From the NCBI GenBank assembly GCA_900467685.1, contig UBQX01000007.1:186001-250000 (forward strand): DNA of 64,000 nt. The letters run 5' to 3'. The first letter of the stretch is position 1. Each line of letters begins with the position of its first letter. Positions 10,239-19,293 of this stretch are shown here, one piece after another. The notes under the pieces were generated by a model that ran no database searches, was not told the origin of the DNA, and worked only from the letters and a program-made list of their open reading frames with translations. The position numbers and the translations under genes were made by a program. Origin of the DNA: Hyphomicrobiales bacterium. GTDB taxonomy: Bacteria; Pseudomonadota; Alphaproteobacteria; Rhizobiales; Rhizobiaceae.

Positions 10239-10475
10239 AGACGCAAGCGCGCGGCACGATAGGCCGCGTCGGCATCATCGCGAAGACGTCAGCGAAGCAA
10301 CCCCGCAGCGATCCAGACAGGACCGCCGCGGGGTGATCTGTTTAAGCATTAAACCGTTCAGCGATGACACCTCGGCTGGCGGTATCTCATAAGTTGCTCA
10401 CTATCCAACACAAAATTCGCCACCCTTATGAACACGCGTGGACATCGTTCAAAATCGAGTGCTAAAACACGATAA

Positions 10476-10489
10476 CTGACGAACATCAA
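10476..10489 (+). promoter_or_regulatory. Candidate FixK/FNR box upstream of fixL
   Basis: CTGAC-GAAC-ATCAA matches the anaerobox consensus TTGAY-N4-RTCAA at 9 of 10 defined bases and is centred about 54 bases before the fixL ATG. The surrounding 10239-10535 interval carries no gene. If real, it would let FixK feed back on fixLJ. Confidence 0.4.
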
Positions 10490-10535
10490 TTCCAGATGGG
10501 CGCTTCAGGTTCGGGTTGCATCTTGGTGGGGAAAC

Positions 10536-12047
10536 ATGCGCTCAAGGCTCGGCGACAAAGCGGTTGAGCGGTCCGGCTCCCGATGGGCATTCCTGTCGCG
10601 TCGGCAGCGCGCCTATGCCGTCGCCATTCTGGCGGCCTTTTGCGCGATCAGCATCTGTTTGGTTTTCAAGGCGCGCATGAGCGATTCGCTCGCAGCCGTC
10701 ATACTCGCCATGCCTGTCGTCGCCTCGGCCGCCATCGGCGGCTTCGGGCCTGTCCTGATCGCTGGCCTCTTGTCGCTCGCAGCTCTCGTTGCCCTCGATG
10801 ACCGGGCCGCCATGACCTTTTCGCTGGGACCGGCGCTTGCGTTTGCCCTGCTCGTCGTGGCGATCGCCCTGCTCGCTGAGGTGCTGCAGCGCACGCGCGA
10901 CGCTGGGCGGCAATCGCTCGCGGACATGACCGCGCAGGCCGCCCATCTGAAGTCCGTTCTCGACACCGCCCCGGATGCCGCCGTGGTGGCCAACCCGGAT
11001 GGCATCATCGTTTCCTTCAATGCCGCCGCCGTCCGCCAGTTCGGTTATAGCGAACAGGAAGCGATCGGCCAGAACCTGCGCATTCTGATGCCGGAGCCCT
11101 ACCGGGCCGAACATGACGGTTACATCGCCCGCTACCGCAACACCGGAGAGCGTCGCATCATCGGCATCGACCGGGTCGTCGTCGGCAAGCGCAAGGACGG
11201 CTCCACCTTCCCGATGAAACTCGCGGTTGGCGAAACGCATACCGAGGGCAAGCGCTACTTCACAGGCTTTATCCGCGACCTCACCGAGCGCGAGGAATCG
11301 GAGGCCCGCCTTCAGGCGATCCAGGGCGAGCTTGCCCGCCTTGCCCGCCTCAACGAAATGGGCGAGATGGCCTCGACGCTGGCCCACGAACTCAACCAGC
11401 CGCTTTCCGCCATCTCCAACTATGTTCACGGCTGTTCGCGACTGCTGCGCGACATGGACGACGACCTCGCCAGCCGGATGCGCGATGCGCTCGACGAGGC
11501 GGGGCGGCAATCGCTGCGCGCCGGCCAGATCATCCGCCATCTTCGCGAATTCGTCACCAAGGGCGAGACGGAAAAGAACGCCTACAATATCCGCAAGCTG
11601 ATCGAGGAGGCCGGCGCGCTGGCGCTGGTCGGCTCCCGCGAAAAGGGCGTGCGCGCCGTCTTCGACTTCGCCTCCGAAGCCGAACTGGTCATAGTGGATC
11701 ATGTGCAGATCCAGCAGGTGCTGATCAACCTGATGCGCAACGCCATCGAGGCGATGAAAGATTCCCCCACGAAGGAACTGGTCGTGCGGACGACGCGTTC
11801 GGCACCGGGAGAGATCAGCATCACGGTTGCCGATACGGGTCCCGGGATTGCGGAGGAAATTTCCGCCCAGCTCTTCAAGCCCTTCACGACGACCAAGCCT
11901 GGCGGTATGGGGATCGGGCTTTCGATCTCCAAGCGCATCGTCGAGGCCCATGGCGGGCGAATGGCGGTCATCTCCAACGAGCGCGGCGGCGCGACGTTCG
12001 AATTTACATTGCCGGAATACGAGGAAGACGCGAATGTCGAAGACTGA
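10536..12047 (+). CDS. fixL: FixL, oxygen-sensing haem PAS histidine kinase
   Basis: Inner-membrane sensor (503 aa) that is inhibited by O2 bound to haem and phosphorylates FixJ under microaerobiosis. N-terminal membrane helices span residues about 25-115. The haem PAS domain (about 140-255) has the FixL signature [13 protein letters not shown] with proximal haem ligand near His193, and [16 protein letters not shown] with the arginines that sense ligand. HisKA carries [14 protein letters not shown], phospho-acceptor near His284, and HATPase_c has [10 protein letters not shown] and [13 protein letters not shown]. Length equals S. meliloti FixL. The stop overlaps the fixJ start by 14 bases. Confidence 0.96.
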   Translation: MRSRLGDKAVERSGSRWAFLSRRQRAYAVAILAAFCAISICLVFKARMSDSLAAVILAMPVVASAAIGGFGPVLIAGLLSLAALVALDDRAAMTFSLGPALAFALLVVAIALLAEVLQRTRDAGRQSLADMTAQAAHLKSVLDTAPDAAVVANPDGIIVSFNAAAVRQFGYSEQEAIGQNLRILMPEPYRAEHDGYIARYRNTGERRIIGIDRVVVGKRKDGSTFPMKLAVGETHTEGKRYFTGFIRDLTEREESEARLQAIQGELARLARLNEMGEMASTLAHELNQPLSAISNYVHGCSRLLRDMDDDLASRMRDALDEAGRQSLRAGQIIRHLREFVTKGETEKNAYNIRKLIEEAGALALVGSREKGVRAVFDFASEAELVIVDHVQIQQVLINLMRNAIEAMKDSPTKELVVRTTRSAPGEISITVADTGPGIAEEISAQLFKPFTTTKPGGMGIGLSISKRIVEAHGGRMAVISNERGGATFEFTLPEYEEDANVED

Positions 12048-12654
12048 CTTCACGGTGCATATCGTCGATGACGAGGAAGCAGTGCGCAAATCATTGGCTT
12101 TCATGCTGACCATGAACGGTTTTGCCGTCCGCATGCACCAGTCGGCCACCGAGTTTCTCGACTTTGCACCGAACGCCCGCGATGCTGTCCTGATCACGGA
12201 CCTGCGCATGCCCGACATGAGTGGCGTTGACCTCATCCGCAAACTTGCAACGGTGAATGGAGCCATCCGCCCCGTTGTCATCACCGGCCATGGCGACGTG
12301 CCCATGGCGGTGGAAGCCATGCGTGCCGGCGCCGTTGATTTCATCGAGAAGCCCTTCGACGACACGCTGATCATCGAGGCGATCCATCGCGCGGCAGAGG
12401 GCCTGAAACCTGCGACGGACGATGGCGAAGACGCGAACACGGTGCGGGCCCGTATCGACAGCCTGAGCGAGCGCGAAAGGCAGGTTCTCTCCGCTGTCGT
12501 GGCGGGGCTGCCCAACAAGGCCATCGCGTATGATCTCGACATCAGCCCGCGCACGGTCGAGGTCCATCGCGCCAACGTCATGGCCAAGATGGCGGCAAAA
12601 AGCCTGCCGGAACTGGTGCGCATGGCGCTCGCCGCCGGCTTTCATGCTGCATGA
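12034..12654 (+). CDS. fixJ: FixJ, NarL/LuxR-type response regulator
   Basis: Response regulator (206 aa) phosphorylated by FixL; activates fixK-type promoters. Receiver domain: [11 protein letters not shown], phospho-acceptor Asp near residue 56 in [25 protein letters not shown] and IEKPFDD, all very close to classic FixJ. The LuxR-type HTH is at about 140-200 with [22 protein letters not shown] and [16 protein letters not shown]. The open frame extends upstream inside fixL; ATG 12034 overlapping the fixL end is chosen because the protein then begins with the receiver beta-1 strand. Confidence 0.96.
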   Translation: MSKTDFTVHIVDDEEAVRKSLAFMLTMNGFAVRMHQSATEFLDFAPNARDAVLITDLRMPDMSGVDLIRKLATVNGAIRPVVITGHGDVPMAVEAMRAGAVDFIEKPFDDTLIIEAIHRAAEGLKPATDDGEDANTVRARIDSLSERERQVLSAVVAGLPNKAIAYDLDISPRTVEVHRANVMAKMAAKSLPELVRMALAAGFHAA

Positions 12655-12657
12655 TTT

Positions 12658-12671
12658 TTGACATATGACAA
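12658..12671 (+). promoter_or_regulatory. Candidate FixK/FNR box between fixJ and the FixT-like gene
   Basis: TTGAC-ATAT-GACAA matches the anaerobox consensus TTGAY-N4-RTCAA at 9 of 10 positions. It begins 3 bases after the fixJ stop and is centred about 80 bases before the next gene, a usual place for a Crp/Fnr activator. It suggests FixK control of the short receiver-like gene. Confidence 0.5.
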
Positions 12672-12743
12672 AGCGCATACGGAGACGTTTGAGCACAATG
12701 GCGCATTGAAGCCGGATTTTCGGCAAAATCATTGTGCCAACCC

Positions 12744-13103
12744 ATGCCCAAGTCACGCGCCATTGTCGTTATCGTGCCAGATCAGGCACTCAACAGGTCT
12801 CTCGCCTTTGCGCTTGAGGCTGACGGCTATCGCGTGTCGAGCTTTTCATCCGTTGCCTCGGCGACCAAGGCACTGCCGGATGCCCTCTGCATTATCGCCG
12901 ATGACGGCGCGCTGAAGGCGGCCGTGGCACCGAACGATCTCTCCGGCTTTGCGGGACGAACCCTGCTTCTGCGGGAGCATGGGGCCGTGCCGCGTCATGA
13001 CGCGATGACGGTCCTCACAAAGCCGCTCAGCGGCGCGGACGTGCTGGCCGCCGTCGCCCGTTTCATTCCCCCTGCAACCCTCTCCGACCCCAGCTACGTA
13101 TGA
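12744..13103 (+). CDS. Short degenerate receiver-domain protein, FixT-like candidate
   Basis: Protein of 119 aa resembling a single response-regulator receiver domain without output domain. N-terminal beta strand AIVVIVPDQ stands where VDDE would be, acidic pair D53-D54 in CIIADDGAL at the phospho-acceptor position, and Lys93-Pro94 in VLTKPLSG at the conserved K-P. The usual Ser/Thr after beta-4 is replaced (LLLREHG), so phosphotransfer is doubtful. It sits between fixJ and fixK, the place and size expected of FixT, the FixK-dependent inhibitor of FixL. Only one cysteine (C49) is present, so it cannot build the four-cysteine Fe-S site known in Caulobacter FixT. A TTG at 12732 is an alternative start. 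Function is inferred. Confidence 0.65.
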   Translation: MPKSRAIVVIVPDQALNRSLAFALEADGYRVSSFSSVASATKALPDALCIIADDGALKAAVAPNDLSGFAGRTLLLREHGAVPRHDAMTVLTKPLSGADVLAAVARFIPPATLSDPSYV

Positions 13104-13110
13104 CTACGTA
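13094..13110 (+). promoter_or_regulatory. Candidate tandem FixJ-binding site before fixK
   Basis: Two identical CTACGTA heptamers at 13094-13100 and 13104-13110, 10 bases apart (one helical turn), overlapping the end of the upstream gene and lying 84 bases before the fixK ATG. FixJ sites in rhizobial fixK promoters contain GTA(A/C)GTAG-like boxes; the second copy continues as ACGTAGT. This is a visual match only. Confidence 0.45.
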
Positions 13111-13193
13111 GTGGTACAACCGAATTTCGCAACTCGATCCGTTCCCGCATAGTCACCTCACAGTCAAACGCCCAGTCAGACAGAGGTGACACC

Positions 13194-13835
13194 ATGCAGG
13201 CTCTCGCACACACTCAAGCCTTTCAGCCGGTTCCTGCCTCGCATATCCATGCTGCGAGCATCCTGAACGGCCCCGGCGCGCTCACGACCTATTCGGCGGA
13301 CGAGGAAATCTACGGCCAGGGCGAACGCGCTGGTACTCTCTATGAAGTCCGCTACGGCGCGGTTCGCCTCTATCGGCTTCTCTCAGATGGCCGCCGCCAG
13401 GTCGTGGCCTTCCACTTTGCCGGCGAGACCTTCGGTTTCGAGGCGGAAGGCGTGCATAGCTTCTTCGCCGAAGCCATTGTGGAGACGGGCCTGCGCAAGG
13501 TCGTGACCCACGCCAACAGCAACATCAATCCGGAAATGCTGGCACTGGCGCTGCGCGGCATGATCCGCGCCCAGCAGCATCTTCTCGTCGTCGGCCGGCA
13601 ATGCGCCACCGAAAAGCTCGGCGCCTTCCTGCTCGATCTCGCCGAACGCCAGGGCGATCCGGATCGCATCGACCTTCCGATGACGCGCCTCGATATCGGC
13701 GACTATCTCGGCATGACGATCGAAACCGTCTCACGCAGCATTTCCAAGCTGAAGGCAGCCGGCATTCTCAAGCTGCACAGCCTGCGCTCGGTCGAAATCC
13801 TTAAAGTCGAAAAGCTCCGCCAGATCTGCAACTGA
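13194..13835 (+). CDS. fixK: FixK, Crp/Fnr-family microaerobic activator
   Basis: Transcription factor of 213 aa with a Crp-type cyclic-nucleotide fold (about residues 30-140) and HTH (about 160-205) reading DIGDYLGMTIETVSRSISKLK; the E-x-x-S-R pattern is that of FNR/FixK proteins reading TTGAT-N4-ATCAA. It has no N-terminal cysteine cluster, only an isolated internal Cys, so it is the oxygen-insensitive FixK type, with oxygen sensed upstream by FixL. Start ATG follows AGAGGTGACACC. Candidate FixJ sites lie just upstream. Its classic targets (cytochrome cbb3, denitrification) are not in the window. Confidence 0.9.
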   Translation: MQALAHTQAFQPVPASHIHAASILNGPGALTTYSADEEIYGQGERAGTLYEVRYGAVRLYRLLSDGRRQVVAFHFAGETFGFEAEGVHSFFAEAIVETGLRKVVTHANSNINPEMLALALRGMIRAQQHLLVVGRQCATEKLGAFLLDLAERQGDPDRIDLPMTRLDIGDYLGMTIETVSRSISKLKAAGILKLHSLRSVEILKVEKLRQICN

Positions 13836-13839
13836 CAAG

Positions 13840-13877
13840 GATCCGGCGCAGCTGTTTACAAACTGCGCCTTGGGATC
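13840..13877. terminator. Hairpin between convergent fixK and L,D-transpeptidase genes
   Basis: GATCC-GGCGCAG pairs with CTGCGCC-TTG-GGATC (7-bp inner and 5-bp outer stem, 3-base bulge, 11-base loop). It lies between the two convergent stops and could serve both strands, although no T-run follows. Confidence 0.5.
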
Positions 13878-13895
13878 ACCATGTTAATGCGCGTT

Positions 13896-14885
13896 TCAGC
13901 GCTGCGCCGTCCGCTTCTGCAGCGGAGTAGCATCCGCTCCCGTGCAGAGCGGGACCGGCTTCGGCGGCGGACCGGGATGATCGTGGCGATACTGCACGAT
14001 CAGCGGCTCCAGCACATCCTTCGACCAGTAATGCGGCGCGCCGATCGCCTTGATGCAGGACGAGTTCCAGTAAATCCCGGCCTGCGCCGGGCTCTTGCCG
14101 GCCTTTTCCGCCTGCTCGACCGCCTTCACCACGGAAGCATTCGGATAAATGTAAACCGTCGTCGGCGAATCCTTGATCATGTTCATGATCGTCGACGCAT
14201 CCGATTGGCTCCAGCTCGTGCAGCCATTGCTGCGCCCGCCCGCATAATCGACCAGATTACCGAACGGCACGTAGCCGTCCTTGTTGGCATGGCTGTCGCC
14301 TGGCGCCTTGCGCATGCAGACGCCCTTGATCGTCACCGCCGCATGGCCGCCGATGGCGCGCTTGCGCGCATTCGCCGTCTCGCCCTCGCCATCAAACTGA
14401 ACGAAGGTGCGGGTCAGCATGCCAACCTGGTTGGCTGAAGCGCGGTAATAGCCCTTGAACGAGGTCTTCAGCTCGCTGGTGATGTAGGAGCCCCCCATTG
14501 TGAGGTCGGAATCGGCGGCATTGCCGAAATTCTTGACGCATTCGCGGCCATTCTGGAAATTGGCGACGCCCGGCAGGTTGCGCCCGCTTCCGTGGCCAGA
14601 GGCCATGACCCGAAACAGTTGCTGGCTTTCGCAGATGACGTAGAAGCGCCCCGCGGGCGTGTTCGGGCGGGTCGCGTCCATGGCGAAATAGCAGCCGTTG
14701 TGAACCTTGCCTTCCTTCACCTTCTCATAATAGAGCGCCCGCGCCTTCGAGAGCACCGGCGCCGCGATCTGCCCGTCGCCCTCGCCCACATGGGCCATGA
14801 GCCAGGCAGGCGTTTCGGCGGAAAAGGCTGGAGATGCGGCAAGGCCGAGAGCCAGCAGGAGCGAATGAGAGAGAAAACGTGACAT
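13896..14885 (-). CDS. Secreted murein L,D-transpeptidase catalytic domain family protein
   Basis: Exported protein of 329 aa with a signal peptide (SLLLALGLAASPAFSAE, cleavage near residue 23). The YkuD_2-type catalytic core ends in SNGCTSW, nucleophile Cys222, with a conserved His in GGHAAV near residue 181; this is the pattern of the murein L,D-transpeptidase catalytic domain family, expected to act on periplasmic peptidoglycan. The open frame begins 25 codons earlier, but ATG 14885 starts directly at the signal peptide. It stands alone: convergent with fixK, divergent from a LysR gene. Enzymatic role in 3-3 crosslinking is inferred from the fold motif. Confidence 0.85.
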   Translation of the reverse strand: MSRFLSHSLLLALGLAASPAFSAETPAWLMAHVGEGDGQIAAPVLSKARALYYEKVKEGKVHNGCYFAMDATRPNTPAGRFYVICESQQLFRVMASGHGSGRNLPGVANFQNGRECVKNFGNAADSDLTMGGSYITSELKTSFKGYYRASANQVGMLTRTFVQFDGEGETANARKRAIGGHAAVTIKGVCMRKAPGDSHANKDGYVPFGNLVDYAGGRSNGCTSWSQSDASTIMNMIKDSPTTVYIYPNASVVKAVEQAEKAGKSPAQAGIYWNSSCIKAIGAPHYWSKDVLEPLIVQYRHDHPGPPPKPVPLCTGADATPLQKRTAQR

Positions 14886-15035
14886 GCGCACCGTGTGCCT
14901 CCGCGAATCGATCCTGTTCCGATATCGGTCGATTATGGCACGGCATGGGCAACAAAACATTGCCGGACATGAATGCTTGTCACCGCCGGGGCCGGCGCGT
15001 TAAGACGGCAGGCGGAAGCTTGCCGGAGATCGCAT

Positions 15036-15944
15036 TTGGCCTTCACTTTGAGACAGTTGCAATATTTCGTTGCAGTGGCGGAACAAGGCACCGTCTCGGG
15101 TGCTGCGCATGTGATGTCGATCTCGCAATCCTCGATTACCGAAGCGGTGAAGGAGCTGGAGCAGGATCTCGGCGTCCTTCTGTTCGACCGCCACCCACGC
15201 GGGCTTGCCATCACCCAGCAGGGCCACCAGTTTCTCCGCCATGCGACCAAGATCCTCGCCAGCGTTTCGGAAGCGCGGCAGGTCTTCGACACCGATCCGG
15301 AAATGCTGAAAGGTTCGCTGCAGCTCGGCGTCACCTCGCTGGTCGCCGGCTATGTACTTTCCGACCTTCTCGCCCGCTATCGCCGCGCCTTTCCGGGCGT
15401 CGAGGTGAGCACCATCGAGGATGACGGCAATTACCTCGAACATCTGCTGATCGGCGGAGAAATCGACGTGGCCGTCGTGCTGCTCAACAATCTGCGCGAC
15501 CGTCAGGCGCTGCAGGTCGAGACGCTGGAAATGTCGCCCTTCAGCCTCTGGCTTCCGGCCGGCCACGATCTCGCCTCGCGTGAATCCATTACGGTGGAAG
15601 ACATTGCCGAACAGCCCTTGATCATGCTGACCACGGACGAAATCGAGGAGGCGACGCGCAAACTGCTAGGCGTCTTCGGCGCCCGGCCGCGCGTCGCCTT
15701 CCGGACGCGTTCGGTCGAGGCCGTGCGTTCGCTGGTGGCGACAGGCGCGGGAGTCGCGATCCTGCCCGACATGATCTACCGCCCGTGGTCGCTGGAAGGC
15801 GACCGGATCGAGGCGCGCGATGTTTCTGCATCGTTGCCGGCCATCCATGTCGGCCTCGTCTGGCGACGGGGTCTCAGTCTATCCCCACCTCTCAAGAATT
15901 TCATAGCCTTGGCGCAGGCGCAGCGTACGCCCAGGTTGAGATAA
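15036..15944 (+). CDS. LysR-family regulator, probable controller of the polyamine operon
   Basis: Regulator of 302 aa with N-terminal HTH (LRQLQYFVAVAEQGTVSGAAHV, then SISQSSITEAVKELEQDLG) and a LysR co-inducer domain. The longest frame starts at ATG 14973, but the TTG at 15036, 7 bases after GGAG, gives a protein beginning right at the HTH and was preferred. It precedes and is co-directional with the ABC transporter/aldehyde dehydrogenase cluster, 127 bases upstream of the binding-protein gene, which suggests it regulates that cluster. Confidence 0.87.
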   Translation: MAFTLRQLQYFVAVAEQGTVSGAAHVMSISQSSITEAVKELEQDLGVLLFDRHPRGLAITQQGHQFLRHATKILASVSEARQVFDTDPEMLKGSLQLGVTSLVAGYVLSDLLARYRRAFPGVEVSTIEDDGNYLEHLLIGGEIDVAVVLLNNLRDRQALQVETLEMSPFSLWLPAGHDLASRESITVEDIAEQPLIMLTTDEIEEATRKLLGVFGARPRVAFRTRSVEAVRSLVATGAGVAILPDMIYRPWSLEGDRIEARDVSASLPAIHVGLVWRRGLSLSPPLKNFIALAQAQRTPRLR

Positions 15945-15955
15945 CTTGTCCGGTA

Positions 15956-15968
15956 TCGGAAATTCCGA
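15956..15968. promoter_or_regulatory. Candidate LysR T-N11-A operator
   Basis: TCGGAAATTCCGA is a perfect 13-base odd palindrome of the T-N11-A form used by LysR proteins. It starts 12 bases after the LysR stop and ends 103 bases before the binding-protein ATG. Confidence 0.45.
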
Positions 15969-16071
15969 AACCGAGTTTCTGATAAAAGAAATTGCGAAAG
16001 GTATTGCTGCGCATATCATCCCCTCATCGCATAACGGAAATATCCGGGCACTCACCGCTAAGGGGAACATC

Positions 16072-17226
16072 ATGAAGTCCATTCTGAACATCACGACTGC
16101 GCTTACCCTCGTTCTCGGCTCCACCCTGCCGGCCTTTTCGGCAGACATGAAGGAAATCGGCAAGGGCGAAGGCGAAGTGAACATCGTCGCTTGGGCCGGC
16201 TATATCGAACGCGGCGAAAGCGACAAGGCTTACGACTGGGTCACCGGCTTCGAGAAGGAAACCGGCTGCAAGGTCAATGTGAAGACGGCCGCCACGTCCG
16301 ACGAAATGGTAACGCTGATGAACCAGGGCGGCTTCGACCTCGTCACCGCCTCGGGCGACGCATCGCTTCGCCTCGTGGCCGGCAAGAAGGTGCAGCCGAT
16401 CAATACCAGCCTGATCAAGAACTGGCCGGAAGTCGACAAGCGCCTGCAGGATGCGCCTTGGCACACGGTCGACGGCAAGCATTACGGCACGCCCTATCAG
16501 TGGGGCCCGAATGTGCTGATGTACAATACCAAGGCTTTCGCCGATAAGGCGCCGGAAAGCTGGGAGGTTGTCTTCAAGGAAATGACGCTGCCTGACGGCA
16601 AGTCCAACAAGGGCCGCGTGCAGGCCTATGACGGTCCCATCTACATCGCCGATGCCGCCCTTTTCCTCAAGTCCGCCAAGCCGGAACTTGGCATCAAGGA
16701 TCCCTACCAGCTCAATGAAAAGCAATATGCTGCTGCCCTCGAGCTTCTGAAGGGCCAGCGCTCGCTCGTCGGCCGCTACTGGCATGACGCGACGGTGCAG
16801 ACGGACGACTTCAAGAACGAAGGCGTGGTCGCCTCCGGTTCCTGGCCCTATCAGGTCAACCTGCTGCAGGCCGCCAAGCAGCCGATTGCCTCCACAATTC
16901 CGAAGGAAGGCGCCACCGGCTGGGCCGACACGACGATGATGCATGTCGACGCCAAGCATCCGAACTGCGCCTACATGTGGCTCAACCATTCGCTCGACGC
17001 CAAGGTGCAGGGCGATGTTGCCGCCTGGTTCGGCTCGGTCCCGGCGGTTCCCGCAGCCTGCAAGGGCAATGAGCTGCTCGGAGAAGGCGGCTGCGCCACC
17101 AACGGCTTCGACAATTTCGAGAAGATCTCCTTCTGGAAAACGCCGACCGCCAAGTGCGAACAGGGCACCTGCGTTCCCTATTCCAAGTGGGTCAGCGACT
17201 ACATCGCCGTCATGGGCGGACAGTAA
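16072..17226 (+). CDS. ABC transporter substrate-binding protein, spermidine/putrescine type (YdcS-like)
   Basis: Periplasmic binding protein of 384 aa with a signal peptide (MKSILNITTALTLVLGS, AFSADM cleavage). The mature part begins EVNIVAWAGYIERG, the polyamine-binding (PotD/PotF/YdcS) opening, and has GGFDLVTASGDASLRL and WGPNVLMYN. Several cysteines in the last quarter could form disulphides. Start ATG 16072 follows AAGGGGAAC; the upstream in-frame extension lacks secretion features. It is the first gene of an ATPase, two-permease, dehydrogenase series. Ligand class is inferred from sequence and the neighbouring aldehyde dehydrogenase. Confidence 0.88.
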   Translation: MKSILNITTALTLVLGSTLPAFSADMKEIGKGEGEVNIVAWAGYIERGESDKAYDWVTGFEKETGCKVNVKTAATSDEMVTLMNQGGFDLVTASGDASLRLVAGKKVQPINTSLIKNWPEVDKRLQDAPWHTVDGKHYGTPYQWGPNVLMYNTKAFADKAPESWEVVFKEMTLPDGKSNKGRVQAYDGPIYIADAALFLKSAKPELGIKDPYQLNEKQYAAALELLKGQRSLVGRYWHDATVQTDDFKNEGVVASGSWPYQVNLLQAAKQPIASTIPKEGATGWADTTMMHVDAKHPNCAYMWLNHSLDAKVQGDVAAWFGSVPAVPAACKGNELLGEGGCATNGFDNFEKISFWKTPTAKCEQGTCVPYSKWVSDYIAVMGGQ

Positions 17227-17237
17227 GCCACGCATTC

Positions 17238-17259
17238 GGGGCAGGTTTTCGCCTGCCCC
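17238..17259 (+). terminator. Intercistronic hairpin after the binding-protein gene
   Basis: Stem GGGGCAGG / CCTGCCCC with a 6-base loop, followed by ATTTCC, 12 bases after the stop. Such hairpins commonly keep binding-protein mRNA abundant relative to the rest of an ABC operon by partial termination or 3' protection. Confidence 0.65.
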
Positions 17260-17350
17260 ATTTCCTCCCCCTGAAAGAGTTGAAACGGCCGCTCGTTCGG
17301 CCGCATGATGTCGCTGTGCCTAAAGGCTGGCGCATACCGGAGACTACCCC

Positions 17351-18349
17351 ATGACCGCAGCCGTAACCTTCCGCTCCGTGTCGCGCCATTTCGGCGCGGT
17401 GAAGGCCGTGGATAGCGTCGATCTCGAGATCGCCGAGGGCGAGTTCTTCGCCATGCTGGGCCCCTCGGGCTCCGGCAAGACGACCTGCCTCAGGTTGATC
17501 GCTGGCTTCGAACAGCCGGACGGCGGCGAGATTTCCATTCTGGGGCAGAGTGCCAACGGCGTTCCGCCATGGAAGCGTCATGTCAACACGGTGTTTCAGG
17601 ACTACGCCCTCTTCCCGCATATGACGATCCTCGACAATGTCGCCTATGGCCTCATGGTGCGCGGCATCGACAAGGTGACGCGCCACAAGGCAGCCGAAGA
17701 GGCGCTGGAACTCGTCAAGCTCGGCGGCTATGGCGGGCGCAAGACCGGTCAGCTGTCAGGCGGCCAGCGGCAGCGCGTGGCGCTCGCCCGCGCGCTCGTC
17801 AACAAGCCGAGCGTGCTGCTGCTCGACGAACCGCTCGGCGCGCTCGATCTTAAACTGCGCGAAGCGATGCAGGAGGAACTGAAAGGTCTCCAGAAGCGCC
17901 TCGGCATTACCTTCATTCTCGTCACGCACGACCAGGGCGAAGCGCTCTCCATGGCCGACCGCGTGGCTGTCTTCAACCAGGGCCGCATCGTTCAATCCGG
18001 CGCGCCGGAGGACATCTACAATCGCCCGAAGACCCGCTTCTTTGCCGATTTCGTCGGCTCGTCCAACATCCTGCCGCCAGCTTTGAGTGAAAGCCTGACA
18101 GGCACGAAACGCTGGACCAGCCTGCGCCCCGAAGCTTTCACGCTGGAGACCGGCAACGACCGCCTTTCGTTGGCAGGACAGGTTGAGGCGTCCAGCTTCA
18201 TGGGTGCCGTCCGCCGCATCGCCCTGAAGGTGGGAGAAAGCACGATCCACGCGAACCTGCCTGCCGGAGTAACGATTCCGACAGAGGGCGAGACCATCAC
18301 ACTCCACTTCACGCCCGAAGCCCTGAACTGGCTGGAGGATGCCGTATGA
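17351..18349 (+). CDS. ABC transporter ATP-binding protein, polyamine type (PotA/YdcT-like)
   Basis: Cytoplasmic ATPase of 332 aa. Walker A GPSGSGKTT, Q-loop VFQDYALFPHMT, signature LSGGQRQRVALARAL, Walker B VLLLDEPLGALD and switch His in LVTHDQGEAL; a C-terminal TOBE-like regulatory region (about residues 240-330) is present, as in PotA/CysA-type importers. Start ATG follows GGAGACTACCCC. The end overlaps the permease start by 4 bases. Confidence 0.93.
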   Translation: MTAAVTFRSVSRHFGAVKAVDSVDLEIAEGEFFAMLGPSGSGKTTCLRLIAGFEQPDGGEISILGQSANGVPPWKRHVNTVFQDYALFPHMTILDNVAYGLMVRGIDKVTRHKAAEEALELVKLGGYGGRKTGQLSGGQRQRVALARALVNKPSVLLLDEPLGALDLKLREAMQEELKGLQKRLGITFILVTHDQGEALSMADRVAVFNQGRIVQSGAPEDIYNRPKTRFFADFVGSSNILPPALSESLTGTKRWTSLRPEAFTLETGNDRLSLAGQVEASSFMGAVRRIALKVGESTIHANLPAGVTIPTEGETITLHFTPEALNWLEDAV

Positions 18350-19293
18350 CGCTCAGCGCTTCACCTGCAGACGCGGCTCCTGACAGCCTCGCATCGCGCG
18401 TCTCAGGCGCCCTCTGGCGCTCGCCGAAGCTGCTGCTCGCGCTCCTGCTTGCACCGCCGCTCCTGTGGCTGGGTGTCGTCTATGTCGGCTCGCTGGCCGC
18501 GCTTCTGGCGCAGAGCTTCTTCTCCTTCGACGACTTCACCGCGCAGGTGACCTACGAACTCACGCTCTCCACCTATGCGGAACTGCTGAGCCCCGCCAAT
18601 TTCGACATCATCAAGCGCACGGTCACCATGGCGGCGCTGGTAACGATCGCCTCCGCCATCCTCGCCTTCCCTATCGCCTATTATGCCGCGCGCTACGCCA
18701 AGGGCCGCTGGAAGGCTTTCTTCTATCTCGGCGTCATGCTGCCGCTCTGGTCGAGCTATCTCGTGAAGATCTATGCCTGGAAGATGATCCTCTCCAAGGA
18801 AGGGATCGTCAGCTGGACGGCGGACAAGGTGCATCTTGGCTGGCTGCTGGACGCCTGGCTTTCGCTGCCCATCGTCGGCGGCAACTCGCTCTCGGTTAGC
18901 GCGACAGGCACCTTCCTCGTCTTCGTCTATATCTGGCTGCCCTACATGATCTTGCCGATCCAGGCGTCGCTGGAGCGTGTGCCGTCGAACCTGATCGAGG
19001 CCTCCTACGATCTCGGCGGCGGACCGGGGAAGACCTTCCGCCATGTGCTGCTGCCGCTCGCCATGCCAGGCGTCGCCGCCGGCTCCATCTTCACCTTCTC
19101 GCTGACGCTGGGCGACTACATCATTCCCGGCATCATCGGCACGTCGCGCCTCTTCATCGGCCAGGCGGTCTATACGCAGCAGGGCACGGCCGGCAATATT
19201 CCGCTTGCCGCCGCCTTCTCCGTCGTCCCCGTCATCATCATGGCCTTCTATCTCTGGGGCGCCAAGAAACAGGGAGCCTTCGATGCGCTCTGA
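18346..19293 (+). CDS. ABC transporter permease, polyamine type (PotB/YdcU-like)
   Basis: Inner-membrane permease of 315 aa with about six helices and the coupling-loop (EAA) motif [25 protein letters not shown] near residues 217-241. It overlaps both neighbours (4 bases with the ATPase, 11 bases with the next permease), showing tight translational coupling. Confidence 0.93.
   Translation: MTLSASPADAAPDSLASRVSGALWRSPKLLLALLLAPPLLWLGVVYVGSLAALLAQSFFSFDDFTAQVTYELTLSTYAELLSPANFDIIKRTVTMAALVTIASAILAFPIAYYAARYAKGRWKAFFYLGVMLPLWSSYLVKIYAWKMILSKEGIVSWTADKVHLGWLLDAWLSLPIVGGNSLSVSATGTFLVFVYIWLPYMILPIQASLERVPSNLIEASYDLGGGPGKTFRHVLLPLAMPGVAAGSIFTFSLTLGDYIIPGIIGTSRLFIGQAVYTQQGTAGNIPLAAAFSVVPVIIMAFYLWGAKKQGAFDAL

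Noticed and set aside
10290-10340. ACCCCGC/GCGGGGT as terminator of the hydrolase gene
   Set aside because: Loop is over 20 bases and the T-run is weak; support too low for a feature.
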